A stretch of DNA of 64,000 bases from Trichinella spiralis (taxonomy: Eukaryota > Nematoda > Enoplea > Trichinellida > Trichinellidae). A model generated the notes under the pieces. The model saw only the letters and a program-made list of their open reading frames with translations, searched no databases and was not told the DNA's origin. Both the position numbers and the translations under genes were made by a program. How positions within the stretch are numbered: the stretch's first letter is position 1; each line of letters begins with the position of its first letter. The DNA lies in NCBI GenBank assembly GCA_000181795.3, contig CM012954.1:15992609-16056608 (forward strand), read 5' to 3'. Shown piece by piece: positions 12,538 to 23,400 of the stretch.

Positions 12538-12870
12538 TGCGCAACGAGATGTGCATTAGTATGGATATTTGTTTATATAAAAATTATTATATATCCAGGC
12601 CGTGAAGCTGAACTGAATCGAAGTCATTAAATTAGTCAAATTATGAATTAGTCAGCGAAACTGAAATCCATTAATTTGCAATTAACATATTGTCTGCAGT
12701 AATACCTACATAGAACGTTAGTATAATTGTGAAAATGACTTACTATTTAACTATTGATGATATTGAAGTGGAGACTTTATCGCGCTTGCTAACCACAGAT
12801 TACTATGAAGATTGTGAATAACTATGAAGATGACATTTTGAAAAGTCGGTCAAGTTCAAGAAATTATTAA
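12538..12870. repeat. Diverged repeat, copy C (includes decayed coding-like segment)
   Basis: It begins at the exact end of tandem copy 2 and repeats 10,021-10,340 with substitutions and small insertions. The coding-like peptide NNYEDDILKSRSSSRN can be read but is flanked by stops. It is best described as a decayed duplicate. Confidence 0.55.
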
Positions 12871-13740
12871 TAGTCAAAGTATTTTTAGTTTTAGGCTTTT
12901 TAATAAAAATTTTTTTCAGAAAATTATTGAATATCTAAAAGAATTGCTAACCAACATCTCACTACCTTGGGCATGAAAGTTGAAAAATGTACAAGCAGTG
13001 CATATATTTTCAGTAATATAATATTAGTTATGCAATTAGGTTACAGGTTCAATGCTTATGCTCATCTTTGTGAAGTAATAGCAATCCAGCTAAAAGAAAG
13101 AAAGTTTCCCTGAATAAGCAAGTGCTTACTCATCATTGAAGTCGATCTTACATTTTTGTGTTACAATTATTGATCATAAAGAATCATTTGAAAGTAATAA
13201 AAAATTCGCTGCTTTTAGTAGATTAGTTAAATAAACGAATGTTCTCTCACTGATAAGATAACCATTTGAAGAAAAATCGGTTTCTATATATGCAAAACAA
13301 CCCTTGCGCAGCGTTACACGATGTAAATCCACTTTACTCTGAGACGCTTTGCACAAAAAATAAAAATAAATGATCAAGCAGAACGACTAGCCCAAGCGTC
13401 AAGCTCATTGCTAAAGAAGCTTTTCCGGTCATCTGCAACTTCATCAATTTCTGTTCCAGCCAAAATAAAACATAGAAAATAATGACACCTAGCCTACCCA
13501 TCCCACTGTCCAGTTTTCCCGCTACCAATACATATATATATATATATATATATATTAATTTATACATATATAGCTTATATTTAAATATATAACTATTTAT
13601 GTATTTGTCTGTTGTGCAACCTGTACTATTAATACCTGCAACTCATAAATACTGTATGCTCGACTTTTGCTGGTAGGAACGATATTTTGATAAAAGATAT
13701 TTATTTGTCCATCACACTTTCAGTTGCTTTTTTGTGCATA
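12871..13740. other. Intergenic, upstream of YIF1
   Basis: No gene seen. It includes a (TA)n run at about 13,531-13,555. No TATA box or other promoter element for the downstream gene could be singled out. Confidence 0.4.
13531..13555. repeat. (TA)n microsatellite
   Basis: An uninterrupted run of about 12 TA units. Confidence 0.9.
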
Positions 13741-15092
13741 ATGACTACTCCACCTGAAATATTTTTTGGTAATTTTTCGAATTTCATTCTTTTTGTGTTC
13801 TTTAGTAACCGGATGTAGATTTAGATTCCCAAAACGCCCATTCTAACGTCCAGCAAAACTATTTCTCTTTCAATGAGAACTCTGTGGACGCTCCAATGCA
13901 GCCATCTTCTAAATGGACGACTGGTAACGCTTTCACCGATAGCATTGCATCGGAGCCCGTTGCCGACTTTGCTAAAGCATATGGAGGCCGTATTGCACAA
14001 GAAGGCAAAGAAAAAGTAAAAAATTTTATACTTGTTTCTCTTTTAATATTTCATTCTTGTTTACTTTATTAATGCGAATTGATTAATATGATAAACATTC
14101 AGGAAATGCTTTTTTCTGTAAAAACTTAATGACAATACGCTTTTAGTTGGGTCATTACATATCCCTTGCAAGGATGAAGCAATACTTTGACGTTGATAAC
14201 AGATTTGTTGGTCGAAAATTATCCATGATTTTGTTTCCTTTTTATGGCAGGGTATGATGTTGTTTTGTTGATTAAGAAGATTTTAATTTTATAAATATAT
14301 ATACAGTTCTGGGGTAACAGTCGATCCATTGAATCCCCAAGATTAAATCCTTGTGCTGTAGATTTGTATATTCCTAGTAAGTATTGCCATACATGGTTTC
14401 TAAGATTGTCATGCTGCTTTTTGATGATTTCAGCATTGGCAGTTGTGACTTACATATTTGTATCTGGCTGGCTGTTGGGGCTTCAGAATCGGTTTGTTAG
14501 ACTTCTTCAAATTATCATAAATTTGTCTGAATGCTCGCTCGTTTTTTAGATTCAGTCCAGAGAAACTGGGACTGTTGAGTAGTGCTACAATGGCATGGCT
14601 GTTTGCGGAGAACATTGTTGTCATCGTAATGCGTTACATCATGTCAGTTTCGCAGTCACTCACATTTTGGGATACACTGGCATTCAGTGGTTACAAATAC
14701 GTGGGGTAGCTGTTGTTCACTGTTGCACGGCAGTTATTTTTCCATTTTTAAATAATGTCTATTTCAGAATGATATGCAGCTTAATTGCTTTTATTATTAG
14801 TGGAAGATCGGCGTACAACTACTGTTTAATTTACTGCTGCATTTCTGTATCGGTATTTTTAGTAAGTTATACACTTTATGAGAAAAAAAAACAATACTGA
14901 GATGTTGTTGCTTTTCAGGCACGGTCATTGAAAGTTTACGTAGCCGATGCTCGTTCTTACGAAGAAGGAAAAAAACGGAAAATGTACCTTGTATTATTTG
15001 TTTCTTTAACGCAACCTTTCATCATGTGGTGGTTGACTAGTTCTTTGATTAGTTATCAAAGTCCACACGTACCCAATGATGTTAGTGAATGA
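13741..15092 (+). CDS. yif1: YIF1 family protein (Yip1-interacting factor), ER-Golgi trafficking
   Basis: Eight exons: 13741-13768, 13819-14015, 14147-14251, 14307-14376, 14434-14491, 14550-14705, 14768-14861, 14919-15092. All introns are GT-AG and the phases agree, giving 293 aa. An in-frame alternative acceptor at 13825 would give 291 aa. Recognised by the YIF1 order: an N-terminal cytosolic part with PPEIFFD, then PVADFAKAYGGRIAQEGKE, LGHYISLARMKQYFDVDNRF, PCAVDLYIP, LGLQNRFSPEKLGLL, and TLAFSGYKYVGM inside a run of about five hydrophobic segments. The C-terminal part is RKMYLVLFVSLTQPFIMWWL. Known role of the family: a multi-pass membrane protein that pairs with YIP1 and cycles between ER and Golgi in COPII vesicle traffic. 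It is convergent with TOM20, with 155 bp between stop codons. The start ATG is in a 9-codon first exon and is the least certain part. Confidence 0.93.
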
Positions 15093-15247
15093 AGAACAAT
15101 TCTTTTTCTGAAAATTAAGTTTAATTATATATATTTTTTGAGACAAAACGAGTAAACATTTTTTGTTCAGAAATGTTCTGCAAAACAATTATAAATATAA
15201 CTTTTTATCACTTATACAGTGGGATAACTGTGATATTATAACAACTA

Positions 15248-15880
15248 TCACTCCAAATCATCGAATACATTAGCAGCGGCAGAGAAAGCATTAGGACCTA
15301 TTGCAGCGTACAGCTCCTAAAACAGTGTAAATATTTAATCTGTGGAAATATTTAAAATAGCAAGGCTAACTAACCTCTCTCACGGCTGGCAATTTGCTTT
15401 CCAACTGCTCCATAACTATTGGTGGAAACATGTATCTCACCATATCTTGCATTTGTCCACTCTCACCGCTGCATGCAAAAATATACGCCAAATGTTCCGC
15501 TGCATCTTCGTATTTGTCTAAAAAATACAAATCGAAATATGTACATAACAAAAAATAGCGCTCCCCGTAATAATTACTTCGTGATACGCATTCGTCAAGC
15601 AGTTGTGCATGGTAAGATACAAATGCTTGCATTTCGAAAGGATTAGCAGGTAACTTAATTTTATTTTTCTTCTTGGTCATTTCCGTCTGTTTCTTCCTTT
15701 CTACAATTTTGGAATTAAATCGACATACTGATAAATTAACATGTTTTACTCACTTTCAGCAATTTTCTTTTTATACTGAGGATCCTGTCGTCGTTTTCTA
15801 TCGAAATAAATGCAATAAGCAACGAACAGGGCACCTGCTAAACCGGAAACTCCCCATAAAATTATTTTTCCACCCAACAT
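15248..15880 (-). CDS. tomm-20: TOM20, mitochondrial import receptor subunit
   Basis: Four exons on the minus strand: 15880-15754, 15700-15578, 15517-15375, 15316-15248, giving 153 aa, near the family's usual 145-190. The N-terminal membrane anchor is about residues 6-25, followed by the basic stretch FDRKRRQDPQYKKKIAEKRK typical of TOM20. Next comes a single TPR-like receptor domain (LLDECVSRNKYEDAAEHL, then MVRYMFPPIVMEQLESKLP) and an acidic end, FDDLE. Family role: an outer-membrane receptor that binds mitochondrial presequences and passes them to TOM40. Exon 2 must end at 15578, after TCACGAA; the earlier GT would break the frame. An acceptor-like ttgcag lies at 15896-15891, 10 nt before the ATG, so a 5'UTR intron or a trans-splice site is possible. 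Confidence 0.94.
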
Positions 15881-15892
15881 ATTAGAACTCCT

Positions 15893-17674
15893 GCAACAGA
15901 TAAACTGCATCAAGAAAAAGAAAGAAAAAAGACAAACAAATATACGTATACGTGCATATTGACTGATTGTCAACAGAATAAGTAATAATAGAAGAAACTG
16001 TGAAAATTGCATGCTTAATTATTGAAATAAACACGCAACAACAAATTTCACTAACAAAAACATACGCTAATTTATAATTAAAATTACAATACAAGCACGC
16101 TAACAACCTTCATCAATGTAATGTAACATTGCCAATGTTTGAGAAATCAAAAGTTCAGATTAAATGAAATGACACCCTATCGAAGCGAACTGATAGAACA
16201 TCATTTAAAAATTTATCCAGCTGAAAAGATTGCTACTGCTCTAAGAAAACTGTCCGAAGTCAAACAGTTACTTCAACTAATTTCACATATTGTTGTTAAA
16301 ATGATGAAAAAAATCAACAAATAAATGTACACGCATATAACATGTCAGAAAAATTACTGTAAAGAAATTACACTTTTAAAAATATTTAGCAGTAAAATAA
16401 ATAGATCAAAAAAAATTCATGTTCATTCAAATAACAAAACCAAACATCGGCTCAATCAACACAACCAATACACGTAACAACCATTACTACAAAAGTTAAA
16501 TGATAATAAAGTACACATATGTAAATTCATATTTTTATTGTTTATACAGTGCTCAAAATATATTGATATTTTAACTTAAAAATACGCTAGTTTATTAAAT
16601 AATAAATTTTTACAAATAAAAGTAATATATATTTGTTTATTTATTTACTATTAATTTAAAACAGTGCACTGGTTAAAATTGAATGTCAAGAATTGGAGAT
16701 TCTACATACTCACTCCATTTGGGCAGTACAGTTTGGATCAAATAAAAGGTATTTTTTATTATCACACGACACATAAGTTCATATTTTTATCGTGCAGCTT
16801 CTTATTCTAGATGGAGTACAATTACAACTGAGCAATTGTGTGGCAACATTGCCATTTACTGTTAACAATTGTAGTGCTGTTAATAATTTTACGAGAGAAA
16901 ATGAAGCATCAGTGCAATTCACCGGCAATAATTAATTAATTAGTCTTGGAAACAAGAATATTGACACAGAGAGAACTTAATGATCATCGTAAACAACAAT
17001 TTCAGTTTTGTAAACGAATTATCGAATTGATTTATGATAAATTTGTCAAATATTCAATCAATTAATTGAACAACAGCGTTGTAGGTGTTGGAATAACGAG
17101 ACCAGTTGCATCGTCAGCGCCAGAAAAAAGTAATACGATAGAAAAGCCGGTGAAATAAAGATGTGTAATTGTGAGCGTTTTTTAAATTGCATTTGCCGAA
17201 TAAAAGTTTGCATATTAATTGTTTGCAGTTGAACAAGTGAAGAGCAGTCAGAAAATAGCAGCGAACATACATACTGATGCGCTTCTTCAGAAAACAAAAT
17301 TCGCTACTGACTTTGGAAGATGTGAAACAAGAATCCACAGAAGAAAAACGAACACTTCTCTACTGCACAACAACTAAATTCAATATTGAAATATTATTTT
17401 TCACATTATGCTTCTTTTGTCGCACACAGTTTCGTGTATGCAACTGGTTGATGGTGTTGTTTATTGCAAATAATAGAAAATATTAATGTGAAAAAATTTT
17501 CAAATTTTGTCACGGGAAAGTGGAACTGAATCATCGTGTCGTGTATCACCAGTGTTGTCTTCCAACGTGGAAACCAAATTCAATCAACTCTGATCAAGCG
17601 AAAGCTAACGCCAAAATAAACAACAGCTGAAAACAGCACGGTCTAGTGCGCATATGAATTGAACCGTAACTTTT

Positions 17675-17715
<41 letters not shown>

Positions 17716-18347
17716 TTACCAGCAATGTTTAAAACAAATTATTGCCAATGTTTACGTCACAAATTGCAGAAAAATCAAACTTCCAGCAAACAACAAAAAA
17801 TGCCAATGTTAGCAGTACAGACGAGAGGGAGAGATGAAAGTGCAAAACTGACGAGACAGACAGCAGTGATCATCAAAAGCAGAGCCAATATTTCTTTTTT
17901 GTGATGCATATTGTGAAAAAGAAAAGATATATTCAGTGGCAGTTTGTTAGTAGTTATGATTCATTTCAAATTCATAAAATAAAAACCAATTGACTGATTG
18001 GAAAATTTACAGCCCGTAAACAAAGAAATTAAAATAGGTGCAGAAATATGTTTCTGTTTTTTTCTCATGAGGAAGACCGGAAGAGAATTTAAATAAACAA
18101 CATACTTCCGAGTTCTATTTGGAAAGCAACCACATTCGGTTCCATCCTTTTCTGTCCAAAAGAAGCAGAGTAAGCAAGTGCTTTTTTCTCTCCATTACCA
18201 ATGACCATTATATTATGAACAACATCATAATATGCGTATGCGTAGAAATTCGGTATTTTTAAACATATAAAACGGTACAAGAAAGTAAAATTTGAATTAA
18301 ACAAAAAATAATTAATTAATTAATTTAAAAAAAGAATCGCAGGTGAA
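15893..18347. other. Between TOM20 and TSC22; no gene recognised
   Basis: This should hold the TOM20 promoter and the 3'UTR of the minus-strand TSC22 gene. A 51-codon plus-strand frame starting at an ATG near 16,172 and ending at 16,324 (MTPYRSELIEHHLKIYPAEK...) has protein-like composition, but no family, splice or promoter support. A (TA)n run lies at 17,679-17,709. Confidence 0.4.
17679..17709. repeat. (TA)n microsatellite
   Basis: About 15 uninterrupted TA units. Confidence 0.9.
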
Positions 18348-20450
18348 TCATCGATCAGCAGACGAACAGTTACTGTTCAATTTGTCGACATTGGGACAAC
18401 GGTCATCTGAACAACAATGAGACGGTGAAGCATAATTAGCATTCGAGGTGGTGCTGTTTGCGACGGTGGTATTGACGGTCAAAGGCAAACCAGAGCAGAC
18501 TTGTGCGACAAGATCGGGCGGGGCTGTTTCCCGAAGCATCTTGTTCTCCACTTCCAAGCGACTGAGCTTTTTCTCCAATTCGGCAATTCGATCCCTCAAC
18601 ACTTCAACTTCTTCCCGTACCGCGTACAACAGATGAGTTTTTACCAAATCCTAGACAAACCAAAATTACATAATAAAATTAAGAAAATAAAATTGTCCAC
18701 ATTGTAATTTTTATTGCATAATTTTTCACGGATTCAGGAGAAAATTAAGAATATTGGAAAATTTTTTCAAGAGAAAAAATCGAACAACAACAACAACAAC
18801 TGCTTCTATCAATGAAGCAGTGAAAGTTTCTGCGTCATGATAAAGCCCATCCGACAATTTCGATTGAATTTGAAAACATCTGAAAACGTTCTCGAAAGCT
18901 ATTAAGGTGGATATAAAAAAATAACAAAAAAAAACACAAAGAAGCAATCAAAGTTCAACTGAAAACAAAACACAAAATATTGAATAATAATACCAATTAA
19001 CTTATCAAAACGAAAACAATCATAAGCTAGCTGAATGATACGAGATAAGATATTGCTTTAAAAAAACTGAAAACTGATAAAAGAATATTTTTCAATTGAT
19101 TTTAGTGTTCCGAAAAAGTTCTGCTCAGTTTAAAATCACTTCACTTTTTTCCCATTGATTTATTTGCTATGATGAATCGAAAGCATCAAAGAGAGAAAAC
19201 AAACTTGCCCTCCCCCTTTTTTTTGCTTGAAACAATAAAAAAACAAGAAACTAAAATCCCATTAAAATCCAACAACAACAGTGCTAATTATTGTTTTTTT
19301 TGTTCAATTTTTAACTCTATTAAAATATGGATGAAATAAAAATCAAAATTCAAAATGGCAAAATAAATAATCGAAGGAAAAATTGTGATTGAGAGAGGCA
19401 ATTTGAAATAATATACTGAAAAAATGGAAGCAGTTGGAGAGAACAGACAAACAATAATTATCTAAATTGAATATTGGATATGGGAAAATTTTGATGTTGA
19501 TACGAATTAAGAGACGAGTTTACGATGCGTTGTTCAAGAAAATTCGGCAACAAGCATCACAGACAAACAAACAAACATTTTTAGCTGGTTGCATAATAGA
19601 GGATTCGCAAGCTAGCCTGTTCAAACCGTGCCAGAGCGTACCGTTGCACAGCTAACAACAACAGCAATAATAACTGTCAAAATGACAAAAAGCACCGTGA
19701 GGTGATAAGAATTTTCGACAAGAAAAGCAAAAAAGATCGACTTTGTAAAATCTACAACTCTGCTTGTTCACTGGATTGCAAATTTGTAAAAGGAAAAGCA
19801 AAGCGACCACAACCATTCAACATTGACAACAACAGCAACATCTCAATATACATCCTCTGATCAATGAAAAAAAAAGAACCCTCGTCCCACCAGATTATGA
19901 TTATTAACCAAGCTCAAAAGAAAGAAACAACGAGCTTAAATAACCAAATATAATAACCCATCTCGGTTTGCATGTGTATTTTACCCCTTTAGAAAAATAA
20001 CAAAAAAGGTTGCTTGAATTAAGGCAAAAAGCAAATGCTTACCATTGCCTGTTCAATTTTGTTGTCAATGGCAACCACGCTGGAACCACTTCCGTTTGCC
20101 GAAGTCGTACCTCCTGTCGCAGCTTGACTAAAAGTTCAAAAAAATATACTATTAATATAAAATATACAAAACAAGCATATAAAATAACAAAGAAAAACAA
20201 CACATCCACAATTTTACAAATACATAATAATAAATATGCACATTTGGATTTTGAATGCCTTTTCTGCTTGATTTTGCACAGTTTGTTATTGTGTTTTCTA
20301 AATGTTTGTTTGTTTGTTTTGTGATTTTTTGTCTATATACCTGGTATCACCGTAGAGGGTGTCGAGTAGTATCTTGAGCGACAATGATGGTGCTGGTTCG
20401 CTGTAGCGACGCTCATTTGGCCAAAACGTCGTTGCCTCTGCGGTGCTCAT
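18348..20450 (-). CDS. TSC22-domain protein, short form from an alternative first exon
   Basis: The alternative first exon 20450-20341 codes [20 protein letters not shown] and on to GDT. It ends in phase 2 with donor gtatat and joins the shared exons 20127-20043 and 18650-18348, giving 165 aa. The TSC box and zipper are the same as in the long form. Short TSC22 forms with a distinct small N-terminus and their own promoter are known in vertebrates (TSC22D1-2, D3/GILZ) and in Drosophila bunched, so this layout fits the family. The matching phase into exon 20127-20043 supports the join. The start is the only sensible ATG; further upstream the frame is a low-complexity CAA/GAA-derived stretch. 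Confidence 0.85.
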
Positions 20451-23400
20451 TATTTGAATTGGCTCACGACCACAACAACAAGAAGAAGAAGAAGAACAAG
20501 AACAAGAACACACGCACACTCACAGACACGGAATGAGATATGCAGCTATACAGATAATTGTTTAAGCAAGAGAAAAATGTTTACAGCAGCACAGAAAAAT
20601 GACAAAAAAAAGAAAGCTACACGTCCGCGGCGCACAGCAGATTTGCCCAACACAAACTGACAAACTGATTAATTGGCTGGCTGACTGACAACAGACAGGC
20701 AGGCAGACATACAGACAGACTGACTGACTGACTAACTAACTGACCAATACGCAACATGCTCCACACCCCTGTTGTCTTCATATCTATCTTTGCCTTTCTC
20801 TTCTTCACTTCTCCCTCTCTTTACTCAGCTTGTCGTCGCTGATCATTATTAATTATTAATTTTTCCTCTTTTTCTTTGAAATTCATAACAAAAAACTCAC
20901 CTTATAAAATTATACTCTCTCTCAATCTGAAAATAACAAATAATATAAATCTGAAATTCAAATTTCATTCCTTTTCCACTACTTTCTACTACCTCTCTCC
21001 CTCTCTCATTTGAAAAACAACACACATCCCTACTTTACTTACGACTGCTGAATGCTAAAAACCAAAAGAAAACAAAAATACAATATATTAAAACTATGTA
21101 GAATTTAAAAATAAGAAAAATAATCTCTTTCACACAAACTATTATTAAACAACAAATATTATGCAACAGTTATCCAATTATGACAAGCAATAAATAAAAA
21201 CTAGTATTCAGTGAGTGGCACTGCAAATTTGTAAAATATTGCTATTCAAGTTGAAATTGACAATTACGACAAATTCTATACCAACGTACACAGATAGGTA
21301 CATACATAATATGTAACGTTCAAATCAAAATTTTCAAACTGGCCAACTGATTACAACAATTTGATTTATGCATTTTTAAATTGCTTTAATAACAACGAGA
21401 AGAAAAAAAAGGTGGAGAGAAATACTTTAATTCGTTCATTATTATACACTGTTCTGTTTGCTCGCTCTAAGATAGATAATACATACACATACGTAGGAAA
21501 GCATAGAAGCAAAAAGATTTTAAAAAATTTAACTGAAAGATGACAAATAAAATAAAATGCAAACAAAATTGCACCTTGACTTCAGATGAAGAAAAACAAC
21601 TGCTAGTTTTGCTGAAAAGAACAATTGACAAGCGACAAAGCAACAGTTGTGATGATGATAAGAAGAAGAAATGCTTGTAATTTTGTGCAAATTTACAACC
21701 AAATTGGTGGCATATTTTCACTAGTTGCATGGGGTGCTAATTTACGCATGGGTGGATTAGAACAAAATGGAACACGTTCACATACAAAAATATCCAAATA
21801 CTGCCTAACCCAACTGAATCCTGTCCTACAAATGATGATGATGAGAAATGTGTCAAAATGTGATGCAACAATGCTAGTACAATTTGCTTTTGCATAAATT
21901 GAACATCAAAGTGAAAACAAAAAAAAATACATCCTGTTCATCATCATCATCATTGTGAAACATCACATTTCAATTTTTCCTCCATTATTATTTCAATAAA
22001 ATTATCAGTCAGATTTATAGTGATTTGTTACTAAAATAAATAATTTTTTTTCTCATTCTTGTTTTCCCTTAACATTTTCTCCATTCAGCTAACAACAGCA
22101 CATGCTGTTGTTGTTGTTGTTGTTGTTGCAGGAGGACAAAGCGCCGCGATGGCAAAAATTCCATCGATTCCGTTTTTCCAATGATCAATTAATTGCGCGC
22201 GCCCCGGTGATCATGCTCTGAAGATGCTTTTCATTATTAATAACTAACTAACAGTGAAATGACGGAAATTTTTCCTTCCACCGTTTCCACATGATAATTG
22301 AACATTAGAGCACAGAAAACGACAAATAGGTTCATCAATTAGCATTTTGCATAGTCAAAAATGCAGTTTTGCTCAAATTGAATGTTCCATTGCAATCTGA
22401 TTGTTCACAATGAAATCACTCTCATACACCCACAAATCGATCCCATTATAGGAGACAGAAAAAAAACACATTACGTAACGTATACTGGTGGTTCAGTTGA
22501 AGAAAAAAAATGAAATGTTCTACAACAACATACGAGATCCTCGTTTGCACAACTTTACGGGCATAATGCACAAGCTCACAATCGTATGCGCATGCGCATG
22601 CCAGTCAGTCATGTTGCAGAAAAAGTTGGCAGAGCATTTTGCTTCCTGCAAACATTCGATATTTTTTTTACCACAGCTTCTTCCGTCATTCCAAATTGAA
22701 GCTTGATTATTTGCAATTTTTCAAAAATTTCAACAACACTCCTCTCTTCTCAGTTCAATTGATGAACAACAAACAAACAGAATCTGAGCAAAGCAAAAAA
22801 AATAAAAGAAGAAAAAAAAGTCCACATAACCACCACCAGATTTTAGGGAATAATTTCTTTTCTTCTAAATACATATGATACAATCCGATGACATTTTATT
22901 AGCTGCTGGATGTGCATGTGATGTGATGTGATGCAGCTGAACTTGCACGCATGTTTATCTGGTAAAACAAAAAAGCAAAAAAAATTTCCTGTCTTCAAGG
23001 CATGGAAAAGTTTTTTACCAATCGTTGAAGAAAATTCAATAACATATTTTACAAATATTTTGCACAAATATCCAATAATATGAAATTTGCATTTGTACAG
23101 CTGACTGAGATGGTGGTGGTAAACAGTAAAATCACAGCGTTCGTTCGACTGAGCATAGTTGTATAATATTTAATAAAACCGTTCAAGCGATGTTTCCGTG
23201 TGTACACACTGCTTTGTGAATATTGTTGCTTTTGACGTTGTATATTTGTTGCACGTTGATCATGACACACACACACTGCTGATCCAATATTGCATTAGCA
23301 TTAAACTGAAAATCCCCTTATATCTCTTTTATCGTTCGTATACCAAGTGCAGAAAAATTACATTTGAAAAGAAAAAAATAATACAATAAAATACATATCT

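Noticed and set aside
1-13740. Retroviral, LTR or Polinton-like fossil in the repeat-rich left end
   Set aside because: No reverse transcriptase, integrase, capsid or polymerase motifs and no long terminal repeats were recognised.
16172-16324. 51-codon plus-strand frame upstream of TOM20
   Set aside because: Plausible composition but no upstream exon, promoter or family; kept only as a note.
22104-22130. (GTT)n run as a CRISPR-like or regulatory array
   Set aside because: A plain trinucleotide microsatellite.
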